Positions 34,465 through 46,093 of a stretch of 64,000 bases of DNA are shown piece after piece. The stretch's first letter is position 1; each line of letters begins with the position of its first letter. The notes under the pieces were generated by a model, which did no database searches, was not told the DNA's origin, and saw nothing but the letters and a program-made list of their open reading frames with translations. Position numbers and translations under genes: made by a program. The DNA comes from Costus lasius. Its lineage: Eukaryota > Streptophyta > Magnoliopsida > Zingiberales > Costaceae. The stretch spans positions 54,763,949 through 54,827,948 of the forward strand of contig CM050449.1 in assembly GCA_027563935.2 (NCBI GenBank), written 5' to 3'.

Positions 34465-35787
34465 ATGATGTTTAACCAATGTCAATGGTCAAATCAGAGC
34501 TATGTGCCACCAATAAAGACAAGAGAATATGACACGGATGCATTTCAATCACTTGCAGCAAAGGTAAATTCTTTTTCTTAACATACTGAATACTTAAGAA
34601 TGCAATGTTATAAGTTGAAATATGTTATTTGCGATATTTGTGGATTTCATGGGCATGATTTTACTGAATGTCAATTAGAAATTCTTCCATGCCTTAACTC
34701 TTGCCCTAGTATCTACAATCCAAGTTGGGAGAACCATCAAAACTATCTTTATCAGAATGACCCAACATTTATTCCACAATCAAACTCTAGTCAACTTCAA
34801 GAATCCAACCTAGAAGCAATGCTTGAAAACACTCTAGCTGATATGACTAGACAAAGTGAGGAACTTCATAGAAAGATTTATGGCACTGATAAAAATGATA
34901 TAGAGGAAGAAATCTATGATGAATCTGATAATTTTTCAGAGTTAGAAAAATCACTGATGGATTATGATTTAACTTCTTCAAATTTTGATGATTTTAAAAA
35001 TTCTAAATACCCTTCCTCAACATTCTACCAGCCATCTAGTCCCCTCTCACATAATGAAGTGTCTTGCAATACAAATACTTGGGACATGTTTGAAGAGAAA
35101 TTTGAACTTTTGGAGTCTTATGAGAATAAAGTTGAAGAATTTAAGGATCCTCAAGTAAGAACTAGTGAGATAGATAGTGATGAATTTGATAGTGTGAGGA
35201 TGGAATACTCCATTGAAGAGAAACAAATTAAGGAAAAAGATGAGAAAGAGAATCCTGAGCATATTACACCACCAGTACCATGTGAACCATCAATTCCTTT
35301 TCTTGAGAGAAATCCATTAGAAATTTGCATGACATATGATGAAGGAGATGATATTGAGGATAGTGATGATGAGATGATTAAAATATCATTTGATTCAAAT
35401 CCATCCACAGGTACCAAAAATTTGATAACACATGACATTCTTGATCACATTGACATTGAGGTAAGAGAAAAATCCAATGAAAAATTTGAAAACTTCTTGA
35501 TCAATCGAAGGTATGAAATTTTTGATTTTAATTCTAATCTTCTTCCAATTGCTGATATAAATCTAAAGGAAGAATGCATGATTTTACTCTTGGATAAATG
35601 TAGAAAAATTATTGAGTATTCTTTGCATGACTCAAACTTTTATTTTTATATGCATGTACTGGCTACTACAACATGGATCCACCTGTTTAACTGGATATAT
35701 ACCTTGCTGGGCACACTCTTGAGACGAAAAAAAAATATAAGATTATATGCTCTCTACTATGGCACAGATTCACCGACTCCACCATGA
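34465..35787 (+). CDS. E gag-like ORF with one in-frame stop
   Basis: The frame starts at an ATG at 34465, has a TAA at 34579-34581, and is then open for 395 codons from the ATG at 34600. An early CCHC knuckle CDICGFHGHDFTEC (C-x2-C-x4-H-x4-C) is followed by IYNPSWENHQNYLYQND, both like Athila gag C-terminal regions. The rest is very acidic (DIEEEIYDESDN, EGDDIEDSDDEM) with no domain I recognise. The capsid N-terminal part seems missing. A frame this long in an element with visibly diverged LTRs hints at past selection, but this may be chance in A/G-rich sequence. Confidence 0.6.
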
Positions 35788-35818
35788 CATGACGCTACGG
35801 TCAAGCTAATGACCTTAA

Positions 35819-35846
35819 ACAAGCGCTTTTTGGGAGGCAACCCAAA
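35819..35846 (+). promoter_or_regulatory. Conserved post-ORF motif of Athila-like elements
   Basis: CAAGCGCTTTTTGGGAGGCA followed by acccaa lies 30 bp after the ORF stop, preceded by 'gtcaagctaatgacctt'. The reverse-strand element B2 has the same string just after its pol stop (46056-46079), also preceded by gtcaagctaatgacctt. Conservation after a stop codon suggests an RNA-level role, unknown to me. Confidence 0.6.
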
Positions 35847-35849
35847 TTT

Positions 35850-37779
35850 CTGACTTTTACTACTTATAGTTTCAGTTTTTAATTTTTTTAAATTTTTAGG
35901 AATTTTTGCAGCATGTATTGATGAATTTTTATCGATAGAAAATCTTTTAATAAGTTGTTTTATATGTAGGATTTTTTGGAGAATTTTTATATGGGAGGAA
36001 AGAGATTAACGAGACCATCACGGGTGCAACCGTGAGTCGCTCATGGACCGTGATTTTTGCTGCATCTTCTTTGTGAGTATTTCTATTATTTTATTTCTTT
36101 TTATGCATTGAGTATGATGCTTCTTACTTTCTCGTGATATCTCATATGCATCTTCCCTTTGAGCAAAAGCTAATAGTTGTTTGATGTTGATTGCACCGCA
36201 CATATGTTTTTATGTTTTATTTGTGTGCATGAGTTGTATTTTAGTACTCTATGATGTATTTCTGGATTTGTACTTGATATTGGATATTTTGAGTTAGTGT
36301 TGCATATATGTCATGGTATTAAGATTTTAGATGTAGTACATGGTTAAACGTGATGGTATTTTACATATTTGATGCTTATCATGTACCTATGATATTCTGT
36401 GATGATTTGTGATGCTGTGATGATGATTTGGAAAATTTTTAGATGATTTTGATATTGGTTTTGATATTAAGATGAATACTGTTTCTGAAATGGTAAATGT
36501 TTATTTGATTGCTAAAATGTGACGGTATTTGAAATTCGAAACTTGTTTACCATGTAAAATGTTAATATCTTTGATGTAATTAAGTTTCTGGATTTTTCTG
36601 GGTCATGTTTTCATCTTTTGATATAATTGTACAGGTTTTCGCCAACATTAAAAAGGGAACTCTTGCAAAATTTTTCTGAAATCCTTCATTCATTTATCTG
36701 ATGGTCATGTATATGCAACAATTTAAGTCTGGGGTGTCCTTATATATTTAGCATTTCTTAAAGCTTTATAGGTATGTATTTTGAATGTTCATGATTGTTA
36801 AGGATAATCAAATTTCTTTTATCCTTAATTTTAGACTTAGGAAACATTTTGAGTGATTAATTGGATGACTTAGGAAATTTTTGAAATTTCATGTGGACTT
36901 AAATTGTTGAGTAAATTCAATTCTGGTATTGATAAAATACATTTGTGAATTGTTATATGTTCATACGACACGTGCATAGTATTTTTATACTTAAAGTTTA
37001 ATTTATCTATTCTTGCTTAATAGAAAATTTTTATGTATAGAATTTTGTGATATTTCTTTAAATTGAGATTTGCTCCAACTCCTCTAGTTGAGAAATCTTA
37101 AGTCATGAGTTATATTTTACCATCGTTTGGTATACTTTAAATCTGTTGTGATCAAGTAACAGAGGGAGAATTTTTAAAATAAATATTTAACCCTCTTACA
37201 GAAAGATCAACAACGATTTAAATACCATGCCACTGACCAACTTTCTCCAGAAATAATAATTAAAAAAAGAGAAGAGAATAAAAATGGAGAAAAAGAGAAA
37301 GCTGCGGGTCAAGTGGACAACTCCGCTGACTTTCATGATTGAGACTATGAGTTAAATTATACTGCTCTGTGGTATACTTTAAACAATGTTATGATGCTAA
37401 CAGTAAATAGCATATAATCGTTTAAAGACTAAATTGTATTAAAAATCTCTTATCTTTAACATCACCAAGATTCTTGAAATAAATTTTTGTCTGTTGCGTA
37501 AGATAGATTTATTAAACTGAAGTATTCGATATTTAGTGTGCGAAGAATGAATATTATGACATGAATTATGAATTTTATCTTTCCTGGATTGTAACCTCTT
37601 GGGAATTTATTTCTATTATGATTTTTCTTGAATTACTTGAGTTAGAAAGATTGATTGCTTAATTTGTGAACTAAGAAAGTTATTAGGGGCAAAAATAAAT
37701 GAGTGTTCCTTATCTTTACATTCTTTATACATATCAAGGTATTGCTTGAGGACAAGCAAACTTTTAAGTCTAGCGTTTC
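35850..37779 (+). other. E non-coding internal region
   Basis: About 1.9 kb, AT-rich, without credible ORFs. It includes 'caatttaagtctggggtgtcc' near 36720 and a near-terminal 'ttgcttgaggacaagcaaac' that is itself a short stem (GCTTG/CAAGC). The same terminal string, inverted, precedes the B2 LTR, and a variant precedes the F LTR at 41744. Confidence 0.6.
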
Positions 37780-39249
37780 TGATGCATTGCATTTTCATCA
37801 CATTTTTACCTATATTTTATACTATATTTTTGGCTTAATTGAATGATTTTATGCAATTTGTAATGTTTTTACTTCACTTGGCATAGAATCTTCACTTTTC
37901 TTGATTTTTATGAAAATGTAGGTAAAATGGCTCAAAAATGATGGATTTCACAAGTTTTGAAGCCATAATACGATTCCCGAGGAGATCACAAGCATACACG
38001 TCAAATTTGGAGCGAAAATGGTGAAAAATTTAATTTTCACGGCCTTGGCCGTAATTTTGGGTCAGCCATAATTCCGCGTTCGAGCGAAAGGCGAAAAACG
38101 GCTAAGTATGGACATGCACAAAAACTTTCACGGGTGAGGCCGTGAATCCATCACGGTCCGTGAAACTTTCTGTGTACAAAAGGGTTGTACACACAGAAGG
38201 ATTTATGGCCTTGGCTATAAACTTATTACGGGCCATGAAAACGTCAGCCCGTCGGGTTTTCTCACTCGATTCGACTCCAAATTGTACCAGAATTGAACCA
38301 AACCTTGCAGAAACCTTCCTAGATAAGTTCTATACTGATCAAACTATAAAAGGAAGGGTTTTGGAGGGTTTTTGGGGGCTTCTAGGCACAAAAATGAATG
38401 GCTGTAGCGGCGGCGAAGGAAATCAGTTTTACGGCAAAATTCCGGCGAGAGATCACGCAAAAGAGGGGATTTGATACTTCATCTTCATCACCAGATAAAG
38501 GGGAAGAGTTCTAATTACCTTCCTAGTGTCTCTTTATTTTAGAGAAATTACATGTTGAACATGTTGTTTGCTTTGAACATGAACGTGTAAACCTTATTTC
38601 GGGATTTGGGAAGTAGCCGGTTGATCGATTTATGATTCACATCTTTTGTATGAATCTTTGTTAAGAATATTATTGAGTTGATTTGATTGGAATTGTGTTT
38701 ATTTCATAATTTACTCTGATCATGTAATTTTACGTCTTAGACGTTGCGAGAAGGATCGGGTGGTGAATCGCAACGTCAGAACTATTCTTTTCAAACCTAC
38801 GAATCCGATCACGGGAGTAGTTCGGATTCGTTTGAAGGATTTCAAGATTTATCATAGAACTTAAAGGATCTAATTACGTTAATTGTCACAATAGTAGGGA
38901 ATTAGCGTAATTAGGTACCGGATTACGCTTCGATAGGAGGTAATCTGTACCTTAGGAAAAATCTCTTTCAACACTTTAATTTTCTATTAAAAGGTATATT
39001 TTTATTGAGTTCATAATCATCAATGTGGTGAAACCCCGAATCCCGATTTTCTCCATATAGATTTTTACCTAGAAACATTACATCTGTTTCTTTTAATTTT
39101 GTACTTAGAAGTTTCCAAAATAAAAACCATGATTTGATTCGTCTAGATATACATCGATCGTGTAATCGGTACTTGACCACCTGATCCTCGAAGGGAACGA
39201 TATCTTACTTTATTACTTTGATAAATCCGTGCACTTGCGGATCATATCA
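37780..39249 (+). repeat. E 3' LTR
   Basis: 1470 bp, TGATGCATTGCATTTT...GCGGATCATATCA, collinear with the 5' LTR and 18 bp shorter through small indels. Confidence 0.9.
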
Positions 39250-39254
39250 CCCTC

Positions 39255-40060
39255 CCCCTCCGGCATCTGTGGTGCCCGAGGAAGTCGCAGCCCTCTTGAC
39301 CGAGTTTTCGGACATCTCCCCTGTCGACCTCCCGAGTGGCCTCCCACCAGGTCGTGACATCTCACATGTCATTGACCTCGTCCCTGGGGCATCTTTACCC
39401 AACTTGCCTCACCATTGCCTCAACCCCACTAAGCACATGGAGCTTAAGAGGCAAGTTGACGACCTCCTTGCTAAAGGCTTTATCCGTGAAAGCCTTAGCC
39501 CATGCGCTGTTCCCGCTCTTCTTACCCGTAAGAAGGATGGTTCTTGGTGGATGTGTATTGATTGCCGGGCAATCAATCGCATCACTATTAAGTACCGATT
39601 TCCCATCCCGTGACTCTACAACATGCTCGACCTCATATCCGGGTCTTGTTGGTTCAGTAAACTTGACCTTCGGAGCGGATACCACCAAGTCCGCATCCAT
39701 TAAGGGGATGAGTGGAAGACGACCTTCAAGATGAAGGGTGGCCTCTACGCGTGGCCTCTACGAGTGGCTTGTGATGCCTTTTGGACTCACCAACGCCCCC
39801 TCCACCTTCATGGGTCTTATGAGTCAAGTTCTCCGACCATACATGGGGAAATTCTTGGTTGTCTACTTTGATGACATTCTCATCTACAGCCACACCCGCA
39901 ATGAACACCTTGAGCACCTGTGCTTAACATTTGAGGTCCTGAGTAAGGAATGCTTATTCCTTGATGCCAATAAGTGCACTTTCCTCGACACCCAGGTTCA
40001 GTTCTTAGGCCAGCGCACAGAAGGGGGGTCGTTGCCTGTGGAGGCCTCATCACTTCGATA
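39255..40060 (+). pseudogene. G gypsy relic, piece 3: reverse transcriptase
   Basis: The RT reads [39 protein letters not shown] and [18 protein letters not shown], in the style of chromovirus RTs. A TGA at 39611-39613 sits where Arg is expected after FPIP. Then come LYNMLDLISGSCWFSKLDLR and a stop, and a short tandem duplication of ggcctctacg near 39740-39760 that shifts frame. Next are [16 protein letters not shown] and the catalytic FDD in [11 protein letters not shown]. The sequence ends near FLGQRT, short of RNase H. Mostly substitutions and short indels; this is an old relic. Confidence 0.88.
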
Positions 40061-40530
40061 GCTACTGCTATGGGCATTGAGCCCTATGATTGGAGCAAGT
40101 GCGCGGTAGCACCCGCGTCGACTTGGAGTCGTGTCAGGCGATGAAGATGATCACCCATGAGGGTGACGCCTTCAGCCTCCTCTTTCGTGGGAGCGACTTC
40201 ACGATGCTACTTCCATGCCCCGAGCGAACCACCATCCGCGAGAGGAAGAATTGGCATATGCTTCCGGTACATAATGACGACACTCTGATGGAGACTGCGC
40301 CACCTTCTCCGTCCTTCCGCACCTTCCATCATGGCGAGCCTTCTTCTTCCGCGTCCACCGCGAACGCCTATGCCAATATCGAAGGCTATCTTAAGGCGAT
40401 TCGTGAGGACCAGCAAGAGAACCACCGGAGATGCAGGATGTGTTACGGCGCTTGCGAGTCATTGAGACCGAGCAGGCTCGCCAGGGTCAACTTCAAGCTG
40501 CGGCGCATGAATACTCATGACTGGTGATCT
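40061..40530 (+). pseudogene. Unidentified retroelement ORF fragment
   Basis: A GC-rich stretch with a 145-codon frame from 40090. Reading on from ENHRR in the +1 frame gives MQDVLRRLRVIETEQARQ and then GQLQAAAHEYS with a stop, a helical ending, so a 1-bp indel is likely. The position before a non-coding 3' region and LTR suggests the last ORF of a gypsy element, perhaps env-like or an extra ORF. I do not recognise the family. It may belong to F, or to G after a deletion that removed RNase H and integrase. Confidence 0.4.
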
Positions 40531-41743
40531 TATTTCATATTTAGTAAGGTGCTTACTTTTCCTGCTATCATGTACTGTTAACTGCATAGGAGACTATGCA
40601 GTTCTTTTGCCGTGGGTAGAGGGTTTCCCTCTTTATTTTGTGTTGTTGTTATATACTATGTTCTTTTAGTTGTTTTGCTTATGTACTATGTTCTTGTGAG
40701 TGTTTTTATTCTGGTTTTCATTATTATGCACTGAGTTCATTTCATGCCTGTGTTTCGAATCTTGTGCATGTGTCAAGCAATTAAGTCTATGATGATGGTT
40801 TGCATGATCTTGTCCTCAGTTATTATGCTGGTTTGACTTATGATGAATCATATAGATATTTTGTCTCTTGAGTTAAGGGAATGAACATCTCATCATGAAT
40901 GCTTTTATGCTTAAGAATCCATGGGTGTAGATTGTAATTGAGTATGCTTACTGTGGCTTGCATGATGTTCTAGTGGTCAATCCTTCTTTTTCTGAATTAC
41001 TTCTTACACGACGTTATTTTTTTGAATATTCATGCTTATTATAGTCCTTGATACCAACTTTTCAATTGGGTTGCATTATAAAAAAAGAAAGGAACAAAAA
41101 GGGGCAGTGGTACCTAAGTGACAATGACCCAAAGGTTCATTTAACTTGGCACTGTCGACAAGTAAAAAAAAACAAAAACAAAAATTTAAAAAAAAAAGAA
41201 TAAAGAGGATCATGAGAAAAGAAGGGGTGTGGGAATAGTGAACAACTCATCTTTCTTCTAACTTAGTGTGAAGAAATGTGTTTTGTGTGCATTATGGGGT
41301 GTACACACCTTGAGTTCGTTCTCTAACTAAGTACCGGGGGTGCATTCATCACAAATGTTTGTCCTTCGTGTGACAAGGTTGAAAATGAATTCAGGAAAGT
41401 AGCTTGAACCCACCGATTGAAAATTCATGCTTCCATGCTTAAATGTGTTGAATAAGTTATCTAGTGTAACTACACTTGATTGGCTGAGTTTTGAAGGACA
41501 TTATGAGTAGGAATAGTCTTAAACATAATGAAGTGTTTTTCCTATCTCAGAATTATGATTAGACTTTGAACATTATTCTTTGCTCACAGTTCAGTCTATC
41601 TCAATATATGGTCTTCAACCTAGGATTGAGTATAAGTGTTGTCATATGAGATTCATACTTTAACTTTTGAACATGTTGTCTTCCTGATTTCTGAATATTT
41701 CAGCTAGTGTAATTGCTTGATGACAAGCAAGATTTTAAGTCTG
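40531..41743 (+). other. F 3' untranslated region
   Basis: AT-rich and non-coding, with poly-A-like runs at 41165-41210. It includes 'cagtggtacc' and 'cttggcactgtc' (about 41105-41160), which match the paired arms of the B2 hairpins. It ends 'gcttgatgacaagcaagatt' just before the LTR, as in E and B2, marking an Athila/Tat-like 3' end. Confidence 0.55.
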
Positions 41744-42005
41744 TGATATTTTGATAGGTGTAATTTTTATAGGATTTAGAGTCTAATTTATACCATAATT
41801 TGAGGCTTAACTTCTATTTTATGTCACAATTTGATACCTTTTTCCCATAAAGTATAGAATCTTCACTATTTTTTATTTCTTTATGAAATACAGGTCATTA
41901 TCATTTATTTTCATGAAGTTTATTCGAGATTTGAAGTTAGGGAAAGGATCAGCATATTAGAAGCATCAGACAGGCAAAATTTTGGAATTTTTGGAGCTTC
42001 CTATG

Positions 42006-42263
42006 CTGAACACAGCCTGCCCGCGCTTACAGTCACGGCCGTGTTCATCGCGGCATCAGCATCTACATGTAACGAGGAGAACACAGCCTGGCTGTGCTTA
42101 TTGTCACGGCCGTGTTTGACAGAAATTCTAGCTTTAGCCGAACACGGCTTGCCTGTGTTCATCGTCATGCTCGTGTTCACTTATCCGCAGTTCATCGCAG
42201 CCAACATGGCCTAGCCGTGTTCATCATCACGGCTGTGTTCACGTACGCTGTTCACGACCATTC
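42006..42263 (+). repeat. Palindromic tandem repeats in the F LTR
   Basis: Four degenerate units of about 58-72 bp, each of the form 'gaacacagcctggctgtg' followed by 'gtcacggccgtgttca'. Both halves are close to self-complementary (CACGGCCGTG is a perfect 10-bp palindrome). The layout resembles the B-LTR arrays, though the sequence differs. Confidence 0.65.
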
Positions 42264-42295
42264 GTCCGTTTTCCACCAAATTGGACGCTCCAGAT

Positions 42296-42805
42296 TAGGG
42301 CTGAGCATTCGGTAAAGACCGAAAAACCGAATACCGAATTACCGAAACCGAAAATTCTAATACCGAACCGATACCGAATATGGTATTTACCGATCGGTAA
42401 ATTACCGAATTACCGATCGGTAAATCGGTAAATTACCGATTTACCGATTAAAAAAATTAAAATATTACCTAATTGGCTAATTAATCTACATTTGATGAAT
42501 TTGATGAATACTATTTGGTTAATTGGTTATCGTCATTACTCAATTCTCATTAGAGTTAAGTTAGAGTTAATATAAGATAAGAGAGATTAATAAATAAATA
42601 TTTATTTTTTTATATATTAATATATATCGGTAAATCGGTTAATTACCGAACCAAATTTATTTTACCGTACCGAAAACCGAATAACCGAATTACATTAAAA
42701 CTAATACCGAACCGAAAACCGATTACCGATTTACCGAACCGATTTACCGAATTACCGATTTACCGATCGGTAAATTCGGTAAAAACCGAATTATGCTCAC
42801 CCCTA
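42296..42805. mobile_element. hAT-like MITE (510 bp)
   Basis: Terminal inverted repeats TAGGGCTGAGCATTCGGT and TAGGGGTGAGCATAATTCGG (reverse complement of the right end) are flanked by the 8-bp duplication CTCCAGAT at 42288-42295 and 42806-42813. An 8-bp duplication and TAGGG ends indicate the hAT superfamily. No transposase. Subterminal regions are filled with ACCGAATTACCGAT-like repeats capable of strong self-pairing. It is inserted in the F LTR. Confidence 0.9.
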
Positions 42806-43050
42806 CTCCAGATGCCAGAAAATTGGGGAAAATTCCCAATTAACATTCCTAACCGCCCAAGGCTTCAATTGAGGCATATAATCGAGATTATTAGGCGGTT
42901 ACAGGGTTCGAATTCGTGAAGGACGCGACCTAGGGCGAAAAGGGCGAAAGTCTGCATTCGAGGGCTTGATTCGACCGGATTCCTTGGGGCTTTGATAGCC
43001 CGAAAGGGAACACAACAAATTTGGCATGCGTGTACCTTGGACTAATCCTT

Positions 43051-43063
43051 GGTAACGGCACCA
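43051..43063 (-). promoter_or_regulatory. Degenerate Asp-type primer site beside the B2 LTR
   Basis: The reverse strand reads TGGTGCCGTTACC seven bases after the LTR end. It differs from the Asp primer site in E (TGGCGCCGTTGCC) by two transitions, one of them at a CpG. Its presence shows the LTR at 43070-44969 once had an internal region downstream as well as upstream. Confidence 0.65.
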
Positions 43064-43069
43064 AAAACT

Positions 43070-44969
43070 TGATGTTAAACCGCAAGTGCACGGGTATACG
43101 AAGTAATAAAAAAGTATCAAATCCACAGGGACCTACGTTGTCGAATACTAAATAGTTGATTTCTTACTAACTAGGCAAAACGAGATTGTGAGAATAGCAA
43201 TCGGTAACTAAAAGCGGGATTATCAGAGAGAAAAGCTAGGACTAGGGTTTCACTCACTTAAACTTTTATGACTAGACATGAATAAGGATTTCGTTGATTT
43301 AATTTCATCATGAAGAAGATATTATCAAAGGATGAACTCAAGGATCACTTTCGTGCATCCGAGCTCTAGAATCTCTAGTGGAGTCTCAAGGATCACTTTC
43401 GTGCATCCGAGTCTCGCAACTAGTTTTGCACAAGGACCTCCAACGTTCCGATCTTTGCTTTCGCACAAGATCTCCATGTTTGACAAATATACTCGATCTA
43501 TGGATTCATGTTATAATCATGACAATTATTTTACTATAAAAGATCAATATGGATCTAACCTAAGGAAGGGATCCTAACATGCAATTCTAGGGTTCCAAAT
43601 TCTCAAGCAATTACCTTTCAGTCTCAAGCGAAAATTCTAAGAACATAGTTAATAATATGAACTTAAAGAGAGTCTAAGCACAATTATCACATGAGCAAAA
43701 ACATTATGCTAAAATCAAACTCAACGAAATATTGAAAAAGAAGTTATCTAATCATTAAAAGTCAAGTGAACTACTCCCCCATGTCCCAAGAGTAGTTTAA
43801 ACTAGCATGACGAAGGAAATACAATATTCCATGATTTCAGAAAATCAAAAATCAACAAAAAGAAGAGTTTTAGAAAATACGGCACGGCTGTGAAGTATTT
43901 CACAGCCGTATTTTACAAAGGAAGGCGTGAACAATGGTGGCGATCCTTCTTCCTCTGATTTATCCTCCAATTTGTCTCCTTTCGATCTGAAACTTCTAGC
44001 ACGTTGTCTCCTTCACCAGGCGATGCTTCGGTAGAAAAATCACGGCCGGAGGTTATCTGGATTGAGCGCGGCGGCGAAACCCTCGGCGACGGTGTGGATC
44101 AAGATTTCTCCCTCGATGGTGTACGAAATTTAGGGCTTTTGGTCTCTCTCTAATCCTCCCGTCCAAAGCTCCCCTTTTTCTTCTTACGACATCGAATATA
44201 AACTTCTGGATCGTCCGCAATCATCTCCGCAAAAATCGGGCGTTGAAATTGACCTGGGAGTCGCGTTCAAAAACTGAAATACGGTAGTGTAATATCTTAC
44301 GACACTGCCGTAAAATCCATCGACCATTCTGTTCTGAAATTGCTGAAACATACGGCACCATAATTTGGTTTATGGTAGTGCCGTAAAATCGGCTGAACTC
44401 TCTGGTCGAATTCGTCTGGAAAATATGGTCCGTGTAAATGTTTACGGCAGTGCCGTAATTTCAGGGCAACTTTCTGTTCTGAAGACATCTGGAAAATACG
44501 GCCCGTAAACCGATTTACGGCAGTGCTGTAAAATCGGCTAAGGTTTCTGTTCCGAAATCGCCCCAAAATACGGCCGTGTAAATTCTTACGGCGTTACCGT
44601 ATTTTTGCGAAAACCTTCTGTTTGGAAAATCACCAAAATACGGCCGTGATCTCGATAATACGGTAGCCGTGAAAAATACGGTACCGTAAATTCCTTTACG
44701 GCCCTCCCATATTTTTGGTTCTTTGCCTCGATTTGCGTGAAATTTCTTGGGTGCCTTCTTCTTGATGATGAGAACTCTTCCATGTATTTGATTTTGCTTG
44801 AAAACGCCTAAAATAGCGTCTTTTTGCCTGAAAAACATGAAAAACCAAAACAGAAGTAGACTTTGCAATATTTGATGGGTTTAGCATGGAAACAAGTAAA
44901 AGATCCTCAATTTAGCTTGAAAAGGTATCTAAAATGATGCAAAATATACTACATATTTTGGTGTCTTCA
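43070..44969 (-). repeat. B2 LTR (Athila-like)
   Basis: About 1900 bp; the reverse strand starts TGAAGACACCAAAATAT at 44969 and ends gtttaacatca at 43070. It is homologous to B1 along its whole length, with the same hairpin (43885-43908) and repeat array (44277-44715). It is preceded in sense by gcttgaggacaagcaaga, the terminal motif of the internal region. Confidence 0.82.
44277..44715 (-). repeat. Palindromic tandem repeats in the B2 LTR
   Basis: About six degenerate units of roughly 65-75 bp with TTTACGGCAGTGCCGTAA-like palindromes, the counterpart of 31690-32066. Many units keep pairing in the palindrome despite substitutions. Confidence 0.75.
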
Positions 44970-45375
44970 AACACATAAGGCTCAAATCTTGCTTGTCCTC
45001 AAGCAAAAATCAAATTTAAATAATAACCTTTTCATGCTCAAATAAATTTCTAAAATATAACTTGTCAATGAAAAATTCTATTAATTGATTTACAAAATTT
45101 CAAGTAAACATATCATCCTCATAACTCAATTTTCTAGATTCACAACTCAATCAAATAAAATTTTGCAACCATATGATAAATAGAAATTTCAATCTCATGA
45201 TTTCACCCAGTATCAATTTAAATCTATCATGGCTTTTGTTTACAGGAATTAGGTCTCCAAGATCTTTTTCCACACATTGATTTTTTTTTATGCATTTTGT
45301 TTGTATTTGTAAAGATGACATGTACCCACATAGACACATACTTTTTATTTTTAACTTCAACTCTTTCTTCGGTAC

Positions 45376-45492
45376 CACTGTCAATTTTACACAGTGCCAA
45401 GCAAAGGAGTCTTATTATTTTTCTCTCTCATTATTTTTCATGTATAGACTTCAACCCATGTTCTTAGGTATCACTATCAATTTTACATAGTG
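45376..45492 (-). promoter_or_regulatory. Duplicated covarying hairpins in B2
   Basis: Copy 1 (45376-45396): CACTGT, loop CAATTTTAC, ACAGTG. Copy 2 (45472-45492): CACTAT, the same loop, ATAGTG (plus-strand notation). One base pair changed from G-C to A-T in both arms while loop and flanks (ggta.., ..ccaag) stayed. Matching arm sequences occur in the F 3' region near 41105-41160. Confidence 0.5.
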
Positions 45493-46055
45493 CCAAGTAG
45501 GGGAGTCTCTCACTATTTTTATGGATCTTGGATTCTTCTTTCCCAACAAATAGCAAAAATAGACTAAGCCTCAACTAGGTTGATCAATTGATCTAAATTC
45601 TCAAATCATACTAATATACTCATTTTATTCAAAAGAGAAGTTTCACCTTTAAATCTTACTCTTCAAATAATATATCTACCCAAAATTTTATGCATCAATC
45701 AATATCATATCTCAATAGACAAATATGTATTAAAGAAATAAATTTAACATGACAGGGCTATATCTTCAATCATGCATCGTGGAAGATATTTATCAATGAA
45801 AATCTTTTTCAAAAAAAATAGGATCACACCACAAGATGGTAGAAAGTGGATCGTATGCATTGAATTCTTTTTCAAAAGATCGAGGAAAATAGAATGCAAA
45901 GTAGTATGGAAAGTGATGCTCACAAAATTCAATTTTTCACCACCGTTGGATTCAACTTTCTTCATAACTCCCTCTTTATTCTATTCCCCTAAAAAAAAGG
46001 AAATTTTAATTCTAAAAACAACTAAAATAGAAGTGATTAAACTAAGCAAGAATGC

Positions 46056-46079
46056 TTGGGTTGGCTCCCAAGAAGCGCT
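46056..46079 (-). promoter_or_regulatory. Conserved post-ORF motif (B2 copy)
   Basis: The reverse strand reads TAGCGCTTCTTGGGAGCCAA then ccca, about 15 bp after the pol stop. It is the counterpart of 35819-35846 in E. Confidence 0.6.
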
Positions 46080-46093
46080 AGTTTAAAAGGTCA

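Larger units (their letters stand above)
32674..39249 (+). mobile_element. E: Athila-like non-autonomous LTR element
   Basis: 6576 bp with target duplication CCCTC at 32669-32673 and 39250-39254. LTRs are 1488 bp (32674-34161) and 1470 bp (37780-39249), TGATG...ATATCA. The primer site is Asp-tRNA type. The only long ORF is gag-like; protease, RT and integrase are absent. The end of the internal region, gcttgaggacaagcaaac, and the motif at 35819-35846 are shared with B2. The first ~87 LTR bases show about six differences, so it is not recent. It would depend on proteins from an Athila-like partner. Confidence 0.9.
41744..43040 (+). repeat. F LTR, interrupted by a MITE
   Basis: Starts TGATATTTTGATAGGTG after the terminal motif. 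The MITE occupies 42296-42805. The right limit is uncertain, between about 42840 and 43050, where it meets the reverse-strand B2 primer site. I found no partner LTR in the window. Confidence 0.55.
44970..46090 (-). other. B2 3' untranslated region
   Basis: Non-coding, AT-rich internal region between the pol stop and the LTR. It holds the post-stop motif at 46056-46079, two covarying hairpins at 45376-45492, and the terminal motif gcttgaggacaagcaaga near 44990-45007. Small ORFs here are not conserved. Confidence 0.65.
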
